Below, piece by piece: positions 7,951 through 17,758 of a DNA stretch of 64,000 bases (positions within the stretch are counted from its first letter, which is position 1; the number at the start of each line of letters is the position of its first letter). The notes beneath the pieces were generated by a model. It saw nothing but the letters and a program-made list of their open reading frames with translations, did no database searches and was not told the DNA's origin. The DNA is from Ancylobacter mangrovi (GTDB taxonomy: Bacteria > Pseudomonadota > Alphaproteobacteria > Rhizobiales > Xanthobacteraceae): contig NZ_JANTHZ010000006.1 in NCBI RefSeq assembly GCF_024752355.1, forward strand, positions 186,001 through 250,000, written 5' to 3'. A program made the position numbers and the translations under genes.

Positions 7951-10075
7951 GCCGACCCGTCAGATGATGTGCCGGAAGTGCTGAGCGCCCTTCCGGCGTC
8001 GTGATGCGCAAGACGACACTGTCGGTCGCACCGGCAGCGTCCATGACCGTCAGGCGGACGAAGCCCGCACCCCCCGGCTGCCAGAACAGGGTAGCCCCGC
8101 CGGTGGGCGGGCCGTTCGGCACCCCGTCGACCAACACGGTCAGGGGCGCCCTTCCGCCATTGACCTTCAAAGCCAGCGGTTCATTGCCGTCCTGCTCCAG
8201 CCGGGCTCCGTCCGGCGGGAACGCTATCGTCGGCCCTCCCCCCGTGGCGACCTCGCCTGCCATCCGGCCGAAATGCCGGAGCGGCGGCGGCAGGTCGCCA
8301 TTGCGTGCCACCAGCGCCGCGCGCGGCGCGGGATCGAGCGGGGCCGGCTTCGTCACCAGCCGCGCGAAAGCCTCGAACAGGATCGGCGCCGCCGCCTCGC
8401 GCCCAATCATGTTGGGCACCGGCTGCCCGTCCGGTCGCCCGACCCAGACCGCGATCGTGCGCCGCCCGTCGAACCCCACCGCCCACGCGTCCCGATAGCC
8501 GTAGGACGTCCCGGTCTTGAAGGCGATCCGCCCCGTGCGCGCGTTGAGCGGCGCGGGCGTGCCCAGCAGCACGTCGGCGAGGTACCACGCCGCGATCCGG
8601 CCCAGCAGCCGATGTTCGGGTGCCGGCGCGCCCTCCCCCGCCCCTTCCCGCATGCGCGTCGCCAGCGCGTGCACCCGTCCCCCGTCCGCGATCCCCGCAT
8701 AGAGCCCGGCCAGCGATTCAAGGCTGATGCCGGCGCCGCCGAGCCCGACCGCCAGCCCCGGCACCTCTCCGGGCGGCAGATGCAGCGCGAAGCCCGCGCC
8801 GCCGAGCCGGCTCGCCAGACGCTGCGGCCCCACCGCCTGCAGCAGCGCCACCGCCGGCACGTTCAGCGAGAACTGGAGCGCCTGCCGCACCGAGACCGTG
8901 CCCTGATAGTCGCGGTCGAAATTGCGCGGGTGATACGCGCCGAAATGCGAGGGGCGGTCCTCGATCAGCGTCTCGGGATGCGCCACGCCGTCCTCGAAGG
9001 CGAGGCCGTAGATGAACGGCTTCAGCGTCGAGCCGGGCGAGCGCAGCGCGCGGGTCAGGTCCACCGCGCCGGCGCGTTCGGCGTCGAGCGGGTCCGCGCC
9101 GCTGACGCGGGCCAGCACTTCGCCGGTCGCGTTGTCGACCATCACCATGGCCAGCGAGACATGGGGGCCGAGCTCGTGCACCCGCTCTCGGGCGAGCGCT
9201 TCCAGCCGGCTCTGCGCCGAGGCGTCGATGGTGAGGTGGTGCACCCGCGCGCCCGGCCGCTCGCGCCGCGCCGCCTCGGCCGCATGGGCCGCCAGCATCG
9301 GCATGTCGAGCCGCCCGGCCGGAATCGCCGCGTGACGGGCGAACTCGGCTTCCGGCGCGCCGAACAGCCCGGCATCGCGCAGCCGCGCCAGCACCGCCGC
9401 GCGGGCGCGCTCGGCCTCTTCGGGATGGCGGTCGGGCCGGCGCATCTCGGGTGATTGCGGCAGTGCGACCAGCAGCGCCGCCTCGGCCAGCGACAGCCGG
9501 CGCGGCTCCTTGCCGAACCAGGCGAGGCTCGCCGCCCGCACGCCCTCGATATTGCCGCCATAGGGCGCGAGGGCCAGATAGAGCGCGAGGATCTCGCGCT
9601 TCGACAGCCGCGCCTCCAGCTCGATGGCGCGGCGCATCTCCGACAGCTTGGCCCCGATCTTCGCCAGCAGCCCTCCGCCCCGGCGCGGCTCCAGCAGGCG
9701 CGCGACCTGCATGGTCAGCGTCGAGCCGCCGGAGACGATGCTCCCATGGGTGAGGAGCTGGCCCGCGGCCCGCAGGATCGCCACCGGGTCGACCCCGCCA
9801 TGGCGGTAGAAGCGGTGGTCCTCATAGGCGATGAGCATGTCGACATAGCGCCGGTCGACCTCGGCGAGGTCCGGCGCCAGCCGCCAGCGCCCGTCGGCGA
9901 GTGCGAAGGGGCGCAGCAGCCGCCCCTCGCGGTCCAGCACCTCGGTCGAATAGGCGAGCGGCGGCGCGGGCGGCGCCCCGGCCCGCACCCCGACGAGCCA
10001 GGCACAGGCACCGCCGACGACGAACATCGCGCCGATCAGGGCGATGCCGGCCGCGCGCTGCCAGAACCGGCTCAC
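7937..10075 (-). CDS. pbpC: Penicillin-binding protein 1C (bifunctional class A PBP)
   Basis: Inner-membrane peptidoglycan synthase of 712 residues. One N-terminal membrane anchor (about 9-30) is followed by a glycosyltransferase family 51 domain with catalytic Glu85 in EDHRFYRHGG and the GGSTLTMQVARL motif (116-127). The transpeptidase domain has SxxK at Ser349-Lys352 (SPGSTLKP), SLN at 403-405 and KTGTS at 520-524, all intact. The C-terminus matches the PbpC-type beta domain (BiPBP_C). It lies 13 bases after the alpha-2-macroglobulin gene on the same strand; this pairing is well known (E. coli pbpC-yfhM) and suggests that the two act together in cell-wall repair and protease defence. Confidence 0.95.
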   Translation of the reverse strand: MSRFWQRAAGIALIGAMFVVGGACAWLVGVRAGAPPAPPLAYSTEVLDREGRLLRPFALADGRWRLAPDLAEVDRRYVDMLIAYEDHRFYRHGGVDPVAILRAAGQLLTHGSIVSGGSTLTMQVARLLEPRRGGGLLAKIGAKLSEMRRAIELEARLSKREILALYLALAPYGGNIEGVRAASLAWFGKEPRRLSLAEAALLVALPQSPEMRRPDRHPEEAERARAAVLARLRDAGLFGAPEAEFARHAAIPAGRLDMPMLAAHAAEAARRERPGARVHHLTIDASAQSRLEALARERVHELGPHVSLAMVMVDNATGEVLARVSGADPLDAERAGAVDLTRALRSPGSTLKPFIYGLAFEDGVAHPETLIEDRPSHFGAYHPRNFDRDYQGTVSVRQALQFSLNVPAVALLQAVGPQRLASRLGGAGFALHLPPGEVPGLAVGLGGAGISLESLAGLYAGIADGGRVHALATRMREGAGEGAPAPEHRLLGRIAAWYLADVLLGTPAPLNARTGRIAFKTGTSYGYRDAWAVGFDGRRTIAVWVGRPDGQPVPNMIGREAAAPILFEAFARLVTKPAPLDPAPRAALVARNGDLPPPLRHFGRMAGEVATGGGPTIAFPPDGARLEQDGNEPLALKVNGGRAPLTVLVDGVPNGPPTGGATLFWQPGGAGFVRLTVMDAAGATDSVVLRITTPEGRSALPAHHLTGRLSGR

Positions 10076-10088
10076 CGCGCGAACTCCA

Positions 10089-13000
10089 TCATCGCGCCGG
10101 CCCCGTCACCTCGGTGCGCCCGGCCGCCGTGCGCGCGAAGCGGCCGGGGCGATACATGTCCTCCACCGTCGCCGGCGGGTGGGCGTAGCTTCCCGGCGAG
10201 ACCGTCCGCACCACATAGGCGACGCGCAGCAGCTCCGGCTCCTCCGAGCCCTGCGTGCGGTCGAAGGCGGCGGCGAAATAGGCGTCGCGGAACTCGGCAT
10301 GGGCCGCTTCCGTGGTCTCGCCGAGCCAGGCGAGCGCGCCCGCATCCGAGCCCACCGCCAGCGCCGGATTGTCGATCTCGAAGCCGGCCGGCAGGTAGTC
10401 GACCAGCAGCACATGGCTCTGCGCCGCCTCGTCCTCCTGCGCCTCCAGCACCACGACGAGCCGCGTGTTCTGCGCCACCTTGGCCGGGTCGGCCGGCGCG
10501 CCAGCGAGCGTGAAGTAGCTGCGCGTCAGCGAGAAGCCGTTCGCCGCCGCCGGCTCCGGCGTCACCGGCGGGCCGTCGATCGACACCGCCACGTCGAGCG
10601 GCGCGGTGCCACGATTGGTGAGGGTGATCGGCCCCGCCTCCAGCTCCTGCGGCGTCAGCGCGCGCTCATAGATGCCGGTATGGGCGACGCCGTCTATGTC
10701 GAGCGCCACGCCCTTGCCCTCGCGCGCCGCGCGGGCGGCGAGCAGCAGCCAGGCGTCTTCCTGGGTCGAGGTCGGCCCGGCGTCGACGAAGGCGGTAGCG
10801 ACCCGGGCGCGGGCGGTGCGCGCCGCGCCGGTGAAGCCGGCCTCGGAGGCGAGCGTCGCCACGCCCGCCGCGTCGCGCAGCACCGAGCCGAAATCGGGCC
10901 GGCCGGCCACCAGCGTCTGCGGCGCGTCCGGCAGCAGCTCCAGCGCCGCGCCGAACACGCGCTCGGCCCGGCTCTTGTCGCCGAGCATGGCAAGCGCCGC
11001 GCCGATCTGGCCGCGCGCGAACGGGCTTTCCACCGCGTCGAGCTTGGCGTCGGCGACATAGCGCAGGTCACCCAGCGGCGCCCTTCCGTTGCGCGCCAGC
11101 ACGTAGATCGCATAGGCCGCGCCCTCGTCGGTCGCCCCGTCGCCGGCATAGGCGATGGCGTTGCGCAGCCGGTCGAGCGCGATAGCGAAGGGCTGCTCGG
11201 GCACGGTGAAGCCCCGCTCGCGCGCCCGCGTCAGGAAATCGGTCACATAGGCGTCGAGCCACAGGTCGTTGCCGCCCGCCTGCCACAGGCCGAACGAGCC
11301 GTCCGAGCCCTGCCGGGCGACCAGCCGCGCGATGGCGTTGTTGATCGTCTCGCCCGGGTCGTGGGCCAGCCTGAACCGCTCCGGCCCGCCGAAATCGGAC
11401 AGGTACAGCAACGGCATGGCGCGGCTGGTGAGCTGTTCCGAACAGGTGAAGGCGTAGCGGTCCAGCGCGCCGAACAGCGCCGGCACGTCGAGCGCGGGAT
11501 CGCCTCCGGCGAACACGCTCACCCCGCCCGTCCCCGGCACCAGGTCGGCGACGAGGTCGCGGCTCAGCGTGATCGAGGCGCCCGGCTCGATGGTCTGGAC
11601 GCTGCGGCGCGAGATCGCGGGATAGGCGGGACGCACGTTCAGCCGGTAGTCGCGGGCGATGTCGAGCCCGCCGGGCCCGGAAAGCCGCACCGACACCTTT
11701 GCTTCGCCCAGCCCCGTGCCCGTGAGCCCAAGGCTGAACGCCTGCCGCCCGCCCGCCTCCAGCGGCACCGTATGGGGCGCATCGGCCACCGCGACCGGCC
11801 CGTCCGTCACCACGTCGAGCGCGTAGTCGCCCGCCGCGCCGTCGACGTTGGTGATGGCGAGATGCAGGTTCGAGCGGTCGCCCTCGGCGAGGAAGCGCGG
11901 CAGCGTCGCGGTGATCACGACGGGATCGCGGATCGTCACGTCCGCCTCCGCCTGCCCCACCGCCGCACCGGACCACGCCACCGCCATCAGCTTGCCGGTG
12001 CCATCGAAGGCGGGAATGTCGAAATCGACCGTGCCCCGTCCGTCCGCGTCGAGCTTCACGACGCCGGAGAACAGAGCCAGCGGCGGCTGGGTCGGCGGCT
12101 CGGCCTGCAACCCGCCGGCCATCGCGTCGCCGCCCGAACGCAGCCGCCCGCGCCCGCCGAGCATGCCGTCGATGAGCTGGCCGTAGAAGTCGCGCACCTC
12201 CGTGCCGAGCGCGCGCTGGCCGAGATAGAAGCCGTCGGGATCGGGCGCCTTGAAGCCGGTGAGGTTGAGGATGCCGACATCGACCAGCGCCACCGTCACA
12301 TAGGCTTCGCTCCCCCGGCCCGGCCCGCCCACCTCGATCGGCACCGACATGGTGGTCTGCGGGCGCACCTGCGCGGGGGCGTCGAGCTTCACGTCGAGCA
12401 CGCGCTGAGCCCGGTCGACGCCGAACCAGGCGAGGCCGATGGCGCGGCCGGGATTGCGCCCCGCCGCCACGTCGAGCGGACGGTGCAGGAAGGCGAGCGC
12501 ATAGGCGCCCGGGCCCCAGCCCGCCGCCACCTCGAACGTCGCCGAGCTGTCGCCGGCCGGCACGTCGAGCGTCTTCGAGGCCAGCACGCCGTCGCCCACG
12601 ATCATCACCGTCGCCGAGCCGGCATAGCGGCTGGTGAGGTTGACCTTCAGCGTGTCGCCGGCCGCGTACTGCTCCTTGTCGAGGCCGACCTCCAGCCGGT
12701 CGGGCGCGTCCGCCGTCGCGCCGCCGCCCCAGCCGGCCTGGAACGGCACCACCGTGCCGAGCGCACCGTCCGCCACCTCCAGCCGGTAGCGGCCCCATTC
12801 GACCGGCAGGCTCAGCCGCGCCGGCGCGTCCGCCTTGAGGTCGAGCGTGCCGTCGGCGACCTTGCGCGTCGCCTGCACCGGCTCGAAATCCCAGGACGAG
12901 CCGGTCCGGTACCATTGATAGCGGGTCTCGACGCGGTACAGCGCCCAGGTGGCGCCCGGCCGGGCGACCGGCTTGCCGTCCGCATCGAAGGCCTGCACCT

Positions 13001-15428
13001 CGAAGCCGGCCTGCGCGTTCTCGCCCGGCCCGTCGGCGCCGAACAGCGGCTTCACGCCGAGCCCGATCCCGGCGGGGCGGACCGGCAGCACCAGCAAGCG
13101 CCGCACCGAGCGCCCGCCGCCCTCGTCGAGCCCGACGAAGATCTCCGCCTCCAGCGGGCGCGCCGTGGCCGGCAGCGACGGCAGCGCGACGGTAAGCGAA
13201 GCCTTGCCGGTCGGGTCGGTCACCGGCGCGTCGGGCACCGGCTCGCGCACCGGGGTGAAGCCGTCATCGGCGCGGCCGAAGCGCCATCCCGGCAGGTTTG
13301 GGCGCGCGTCCGCCACCCGGACCTCGATCTCGCCCTCGATGTCGAGCCCCGCCGCCGGCGGACCGAACAGCCAGCGCCCCTGCACATCCACCTCGATCGG
13401 CGTGCCGGGCGCGATCGCCGTGGCCGTGCTCGTCAGGTCGAGCGCGAGGCGCTCGGGCACGTAGTCCTCGAGCAGGAAGGTGGTGGAGCCGATCGGCGCG
13501 CCCTTCGGGTCGACATAGGCCTCGACGCGCCAGGTGCCGGTCATGGCGCCGCTCATCAAATCGAACGCGGCCGCGCGCCCGCCGGCGCCCTGGTCCTGCA
13601 CCAGCACGCGGGCGTCCTCGACCCCGTCCGGCCGCTTGAGGATCAGCGTCAGCGGCACGCCGGTGACGGCCTGCACCTGAGGATCGCGCAGCAGCGCGGT
13701 GACGTGCACGCTCTCGCCGGAGCGGTAGACGCCCCGCTCCGTGGTCACGAAGGCGTCCATGCGTGCCGGCGCCGCGCGCCCGCCCACGCCCCGGTCGGTC
13801 AGGTCGAACGCCTGGTCCTCCAGCGACAGGAAGGCGTAGTCGCCGTCCTTGGCGCGGGCGACCAGCACGGTCGGGGCGAAACCGTCCGTACCGCGCACCA
13901 GCCCGGCATCGAAGGTCGCCTCGCCCGAGGCGTCGGTGGTGGCGGTGGCGAGCACCTCGTTCGACTTGGCGACGAGGCTGATCGCCACCCCGTCGAGCGG
14001 CTGCGCGGTGCCGAGCGCGCGCACCAGCACGGTGAGCCCGGTGTCGCCCGACAGCGCGGTCATGCCGAGGTCGGACACGACGAACCACTGCGTCGCGCGC
14101 GAATTCCACTCGACGTTCGGGTCGGCCGCGTCTCCGGCAGGCCGCGCGGCCAGCACATAGACGCCGGGCGCCAGCGTGCCCACCGCCTCGTCCACCGGGA
14201 AGGAGGTGGTGACGTCCTCGTTCAGCGGCGAGGCGGTCTCCAGCTCGCCCTTGAACACCAGCTCGGCCTGCCCGTTCTTGAGCTGCTGGAGGTCGTAGGC
14301 GCCGAGGTCGCGCCGGAAGTCGCCGTCGAGCGCGGTCGGGATCAGGCTGCGGTCGCCGATGCGGTAGAGCTCGACCCCGACCAGCGAGGTGTTCACGCTC
14401 ACCAGCGGAATGCCGCGCGGGCCGGTGCGGGGCAGCACGTAGTTGCGCCCGGTGAAGCGCACGCCCGGCTTGCGGTCACGCACATAGACGGTGAGCTCGG
14501 TGCCGTTCTGCAGCGGCTCTGCGGCGATCGAGGAGGGCAGCCCCGCGCGCAGGCGCAGCTCGTAGCTCTCGCCATGCTTCAGCCCCTCGACGCAGAGCTG
14601 CTGGTCCTGCGCCGTGACCGCCGGCTTCTCCACCGGCCCGTCCGGCCCGGTGAGGCCGACGAAGGAGGAGAAGTCGATCCCGCCCGCCGCCAGCGGCTCG
14701 GAGAACTGCACGCGGATGCGCGGATTGGCGGCGTCCGAATCGACGCTGTAGTCGAGAATGCGGAAGCCGCGCTCGGTCCTCAGCTTGTCGTAGAAGGCGC
14801 GCTGGCTCGGCACGTCCACATAGGTGAAGGCCTGGGTGAAGGTGTCGAGCGAGGCCCGCCAGAGCGAGCGCGTGTCGTAGAGATGGGCGATGGCGTAGAG
14901 CGCCGTCGCCTGCTGGTCGCGCGTGGACGCGTTGCGATAGGCGAGGAAGGAGGCCGCCTGCGCGCGGTCGAGGAAGGTGTCCGAGCCCTCATTGTCGTCG
15001 GGCTTGATGCGCATCAGCGCGCGGGCGAGCTGCATCCACAGGCCGGAATCGGTGCGCGCGCGCTGGGCGAGCCGGCCGTAGATCTCCGCCGCCCGGCGCG
15101 CGTCGCCGGACGCGAGCGCAGCATCGCCGTCCCGGCGAAGCTGCGCCGCCGGCTTGGCGAGCGGCGCGCGGTCGCGCGAGAGCAGCGCCTCCAGCCGACG
15201 TGCGGATTCCACGAGGTCGGGACGCGAATAGGTGGCGGGCAGCGCCGCCTCGGACGCGGCCGTGGCCACCCCTCCGGCCGCTCCCCCGCTCTGGGCGGCG
15301 GGCGCCGGCCGCACGGGCGGCTTGGGCGGCGTCTGTGCGAAAGCCGAGGAGATCAGGAGAGCCCCGAGCACGGCCGGCACGGCGATGCCGCGCCCGATCC
15401 ATCCCCGAGCCGACGACAACGCGAACAT
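10089..15428 (-). CDS. Bacterial alpha-2-macroglobulin family protein
   Basis: A large exported protease trap of 1779 residues, about the length of E. coli YfhM. The start is placed at the ATG preceded by GGGGAAG, giving a signal peptide (about residues 1-33, ending ...SAFA-QTP). The open frame continues 77 codons upstream, but that extension lacks a ribosome-binding site and would mask the signal. The N-terminal region is Pro/Ala-rich, then come repeated macroglobulin beta domains. The thioester motif CSEQ is present at Cys1329, so covalent capture of attacking proteases should work. There is no lipobox cysteine, so unlike E. coli YfhM it is probably not a lipoprotein. It forms a two-gene operon with pbpC. 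Confidence 0.93.
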   Translation of the reverse strand: MFALSSARGWIGRGIAVPAVLGALLISSAFAQTPPKPPVRPAPAAQSGGAAGGVATAASEAALPATYSRPDLVESARRLEALLSRDRAPLAKPAAQLRRDGDAALASGDARRAAEIYGRLAQRARTDSGLWMQLARALMRIKPDDNEGSDTFLDRAQAASFLAYRNASTRDQQATALYAIAHLYDTRSLWRASLDTFTQAFTYVDVPSQRAFYDKLRTERGFRILDYSVDSDAANPRIRVQFSEPLAAGGIDFSSFVGLTGPDGPVEKPAVTAQDQQLCVEGLKHGESYELRLRAGLPSSIAAEPLQNGTELTVYVRDRKPGVRFTGRNYVLPRTGPRGIPLVSVNTSLVGVELYRIGDRSLIPTALDGDFRRDLGAYDLQQLKNGQAELVFKGELETASPLNEDVTTSFPVDEAVGTLAPGVYVLAARPAGDAADPNVEWNSRATQWFVVSDLGMTALSGDTGLTVLVRALGTAQPLDGVAISLVAKSNEVLATATTDASGEATFDAGLVRGTDGFAPTVLVARAKDGDYAFLSLEDQAFDLTDRGVGGRAAPARMDAFVTTERGVYRSGESVHVTALLRDPQVQAVTGVPLTLILKRPDGVEDARVLVQDQGAGGRAAAFDLMSGAMTGTWRVEAYVDPKGAPIGSTTFLLEDYVPERLALDLTSTATAIAPGTPIEVDVQGRWLFGPPAAGLDIEGEIEVRVADARPNLPGWRFGRADDGFTPVREPVPDAPVTDPTGKASLTVALPSLPATARPLEAEIFVGLDEGGGRSVRRLLVLPVRPAGIGLGVKPLFGADGPGENAQAGFEVQAFDADGKPVARPGATWALYRVETRYQWYRTGSSWDFEPVQATRKVADGTLDLKADAPARLSLPVEWGRYRLEVADGALGTVVPFQAGWGGGATADAPDRLEVGLDKEQYAAGDTLKVNLTSRYAGSATVMIVGDGVLASKTLDVPAGDSSATFEVAAGWGPGAYALAFLHRPLDVAAGRNPGRAIGLAWFGVDRAQRVLDVKLDAPAQVRPQTTMSVPIEVGGPGRGSEAYVTVALVDVGILNLTGFKAPDPDGFYLGQRALGTEVRDFYGQLIDGMLGGRGRLRSGGDAMAGGLQAEPPTQPPLALFSGVVKLDADGRGTVDFDIPAFDGTGKLMAVAWSGAAVGQAEADVTIRDPVVITATLPRFLAEGDRSNLHLAITNVDGAAGDYALDVVTDGPVAVADAPHTVPLEAGGRQAFSLGLTGTGLGEAKVSVRLSGPGGLDIARDYRLNVRPAYPAISRRSVQTIEPGASITLSRDLVADLVPGTGGVSVFAGGDPALDVPALFGALDRYAFTCSEQLTSRAMPLLYLSDFGGPERFRLAHDPGETINNAIARLVARQGSDGSFGLWQAGGNDLWLDAYVTDFLTRARERGFTVPEQPFAIALDRLRNAIAYAGDGATDEGAAYAIYVLARNGRAPLGDLRYVADAKLDAVESPFARGQIGAALAMLGDKSRAERVFGAALELLPDAPQTLVAGRPDFGSVLRDAAGVATLASEAGFTGAARTARARVATAFVDAGPTSTQEDAWLLLAARAAREGKGVALDIDGVAHTGIYERALTPQELEAGPITLTNRGTAPLDVAVSIDGPPVTPEPAAANGFSLTRSYFTLAGAPADPAKVAQNTRLVVVLEAQEDEAAQSHVLLVDYLPAGFEIDNPALAVGSDAGALAWLGETTEAAHAEFRDAYFAAAFDRTQGSEEPELLRVAYVVRTVSPGSYAHPPATVEDMYRPGRFARTAAGRTEVTGPAR

Positions 15429-15569
15429 GGCACTTCCCCGTTTCCAGCCGGACGGTACCCTAACGATAGGACGGTTTGGCCCGCGCGGCCATCCACGTTC
15501 CGGCCATGTTGGCGGCGCAGCCTTCTTTGCGCGGATGTCACACAGCCGAGGATTGCCGTGCGCGCGCCA

Positions 15570-15598
15570 TTGAATAGGCGTTCGCGCTTCGCTATACG
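15570..15598 (+). promoter_or_regulatory. Candidate sigma-70 promoter for the acpXL cluster
   Basis: TTGAAT (15570-15575) and TATACG (15593-15598) are separated by 17 bases, the best spacing, about 100 bases before acpXL in the divergent region shared with the alpha-2-macroglobulin gene. The -35 box is a good match and the -10 box moderate. It is predicted by eye only. Confidence 0.45.
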
Positions 15599-15697
15599 GG
15601 CCGTCATCCATCAGGAGGCCCGCCGCCGCGGCAGCGGCTGGCGTGCGCTCCTTATCCACCGTGGGCCGGACGCGGCCGCCGAGACCAGAGGCATTCC

Positions 15698-15979
15698 ATG
15701 TCGACCACGTTCGAGACCGTTGCCAACATCATCGCCGAGACGTGCGACATCCCGCGCGAGAACATCACGCCGGAAAGCCACGCCATCGACGATCTCGGCA
15801 TCGACAGCCTCGACTTCCTGGACATCGCGTTCGCGATCGACAAGGCGTTCGGCATCAAGCTCCCGCTGGAGAGCTGGACGCAGGAAGTCAACGAGGGCAA
15901 GGCGACGACCGAGCAGTACTTCGTGCTCAAGAATCTTTGCGCGCGCATCGACGAGCTGATTGCCGCCAAGACCGCCTGA
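15698..15979 (+). CDS. acpXL: Acyl carrier protein AcpXL for very-long-chain lipid A fatty acid
   Basis: A 93-residue specialised acyl carrier protein. The phosphopantetheine site is Ser37 in [15 protein letters not shown], and length and sequence fit the rhizobial AcpXL type, which carries the growing 27-hydroxyoctacosanoate chain. It is the first gene of a six-gene plus-strand cluster (acpXL-fabZ-fabF2-fabF1-adh-lpxXL) whose order is the one known in Rhizobium and Brucella relatives. The product is a lipid A with a C28-type secondary acyl chain, which strengthens the outer membrane. Confidence 0.95.
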   Translation: MSTTFETVANIIAETCDIPRENITPESHAIDDLGIDSLDFLDIAFAIDKAFGIKLPLESWTQEVNEGKATTEQYFVLKNLCARIDELIAAKTA

Positions 15980-16014
15980 CCGGCAGGCGGAGCGAGGGTT
16001 AAGCAGGACGGCTC

Positions 16015-16530
16015 ATGCGGCTCGAATATTTCCAGATGGTCGACAAGGTGCTGGCACTCGATCTCGAGGCCCGCACGCTGAAAACGGCCAATATCGTGCC
16101 GGATCAAAGTCCGATCTTCGAGGGGCATTTCCCCGGCCATCCCCTGCTGCCCGGCGTGCTGCTGTTCGAAATCATGGCGCAGACCTGCGGCATGCTCCTT
16201 CTGCGCCTGCACAATTACGACCGCATGGCGTTCCTCGCCTCGGTCGACAAGGGCAAGCTGCGCACCTTCGTCACGCCCGGCCAGACCATCGAGGTGCATG
16301 CCGAGATGGTCCATGACGGCTCCGGTTTCGCCCGGCTCAAGGCCGCCGGGCAGATCGAGGGCAAGCTGGTCTGCAACGCGGAAGTGACGCTGAAGACCAT
16401 GCCCTTCCCGGCGCCGGAGCTGCGCGGCTATCTGCTGCAAACCGCCGAGCGTATCGGCATGCCCATGGGCGCGCCGGCCGATGTCGGCTCCGCGGCCCCG
16501 GCAAGTGCAGGAAATCTCACGAATGTCTGA
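16015..16530 (+). CDS. fabZ: 3-hydroxyacyl-ACP dehydratase of the VLCFA cluster (FabZ-like)
   Basis: A 171-residue hotdog-fold dehydratase. The active-site segment FEGHFPGHPLLPGVL contains the catalytic His38, and Glu52 in FEIMAQ completes the FabZ-type pair. It removes water from 3-hydroxyacyl-AcpXL in each elongation round. It starts 35 bases after acpXL, and its last eight bases overlap the next gene, so it is co-transcribed. The C-terminal ~20 residues are a low-complexity Ala/Pro tail. The symbol follows the fold; rhizobial literature often calls the gene fabZXL. Confidence 0.92.
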   Translation: MRLEYFQMVDKVLALDLEARTLKTANIVPDQSPIFEGHFPGHPLLPGVLLFEIMAQTCGMLLLRLHNYDRMAFLASVDKGKLRTFVTPGQTIEVHAEMVHDGSGFARLKAAGQIEGKLVCNAEVTLKTMPFPAPELRGYLLQTAERIGMPMGAPADVGSAAPASAGNLTNV

Positions 16531-17719
16531 CCGCCGCGAGGTGTGGATCACCGGCATCGGGCTCGTCTCGTCGCTCGGTGAAGGCCTGGAAGCCCATTGG
16601 TCGGCGCTGAACGACGGCTCCCGTCCCGTCATCGACGAGACCCGCTTCGCGCCCTACGTGGTGCATCCGCTGGCGAGCGTGAACTTCGACCAGCAGATCC
16701 CCAAGAAGGGCGACCAGCGGCAGATGGAGCCGTGGCAGCGCATCGGCACCTATGCGGCCGGGCTGGCGCTGGATTCGGCCGGCCTCAAGGGCAACAAGGA
16801 GATCCTCGGCGCCACCGACATGGTGGTCGCGGCGGGCGGCGGCGAGCGCGACCAGGCGGTCGACGGCGCCATCCTCACCGAGATCGAGAACCAGGCGGCA
16901 CCGGACGTGTTCCTCAACGAACAGCTCCAGTCCAACCTGCGCCCGACGCTGTTCCTCGCCCAGCTTTCCAACCTGCTCGCCGGCAACATCTCGATCGTCC
17001 ACGGCGTCACCGGCTCCTCGCGCACCTTCATGGGCGAGGAAAGCTCGGGTACCGACGCGGTGCGCATCGGCTTCTCGCGCATCGCCGCGGGCACCAGCGA
17101 GATCGCCCTGGTGGGCGGCGCCTACAATGCCGAGCGGCGCGACATGCTGCTGCTCTACGCGCTGAAGCGCCTCGCCATGCACGCGCCCTGGGCGCCGGTG
17201 CTGACCGAACCGAAGGGCGTGCCGACCGGCTCCGCCGGTGCCTTCCTGGTGCTGGAATCGCCCGAGCACGCCACCGCCCGCGGCGCCAGGCCGATCGTCA
17301 AGCTGTCCGGCGTCTGGTCGGACCGGGCGAAGCGCGGCGAGCCCGGTGCGGTCGAGAAGGTGCTCGGTATGCTGGTCGACGCCGCGCGGGCGGCGGGCGA
17401 CACCGGCGAGGACGCGCAGACCGCCATCCTTTCCGCCGCCAGCGGCGCGCCGGACCCGACCCGGGCCGAGGTCGCGGTGCTGGAGAAGTCCGGCCTTCCG
17501 GTGCGCTCCGTCACCGACCGCGTCGGCCACGGGCTGGAGGCGCAGATGCCGGTGGCGCTGGCGCTGGCCGCGCTGTCGGTCTCCGAAGGGCGGCTTTTCG
17601 CCCCGCTCGCCGGCGAGCCGATGGAAAAGCCTTTCGACGGCCCGCTGTCGCGTGCCATCGTAACCGCGGTGGGGCATTGGCGTGGGGAAGGTGTCGCGCT
17701 GGTGGAGCGCGCCGACTGA
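16523..17719 (+). CDS. fabF2XL: Ketosynthase-like protein lacking the nucleophilic Cys (FabF2XL)
   Basis: A 398-residue thiolase-fold protein of the beta-ketoacyl-ACP synthase family, occupying the fabF2XL position. The start is the ATG at 16523, inside the end of fabZ, giving the usual N-terminus (VWITGIGLVSSLGEG). The active-site region is abnormal: where FabF has TACASG, this protein has FMGEESSG (169-176), with Glu173 aligning with the nucleophilic Cys. The first catalytic His region reads SAASGAPD instead of NAHGTST, so that His is also missing. The second His is kept (GHGLEA, His336). It probably cannot condense on its own and may be a non-catalytic, chain-length-factor-like partner of the complete FabF1XL encoded next. 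That role is inference. Confidence 0.85.
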   Translation: MSDRREVWITGIGLVSSLGEGLEAHWSALNDGSRPVIDETRFAPYVVHPLASVNFDQQIPKKGDQRQMEPWQRIGTYAAGLALDSAGLKGNKEILGATDMVVAAGGGERDQAVDGAILTEIENQAAPDVFLNEQLQSNLRPTLFLAQLSNLLAGNISIVHGVTGSSRTFMGEESSGTDAVRIGFSRIAAGTSEIALVGGAYNAERRDMLLLYALKRLAMHAPWAPVLTEPKGVPTGSAGAFLVLESPEHATARGARPIVKLSGVWSDRAKRGEPGAVEKVLGMLVDAARAAGDTGEDAQTAILSAASGAPDPTRAEVAVLEKSGLPVRSVTDRVGHGLEAQMPVALALAALSVSEGRLFAPLAGEPMEKPFDGPLSRAIVTAVGHWRGEGVALVERAD

Positions 17720-17758
17720 CCCCATATGCGGAAGCACATCGCTTCCCAGGAGCAGATC

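Noticed and set aside
10044..15959. A very long plus-strand open frame (over 1900 codons) opposite the alpha-2-macroglobulin gene
   Set aside because: It is antisense to a gene with clear domains, a signal peptide and a thioester motif. Its own product is Arg/Gly/Pro-rich and has no domain. It is a base-composition artefact of GC-rich DNA.
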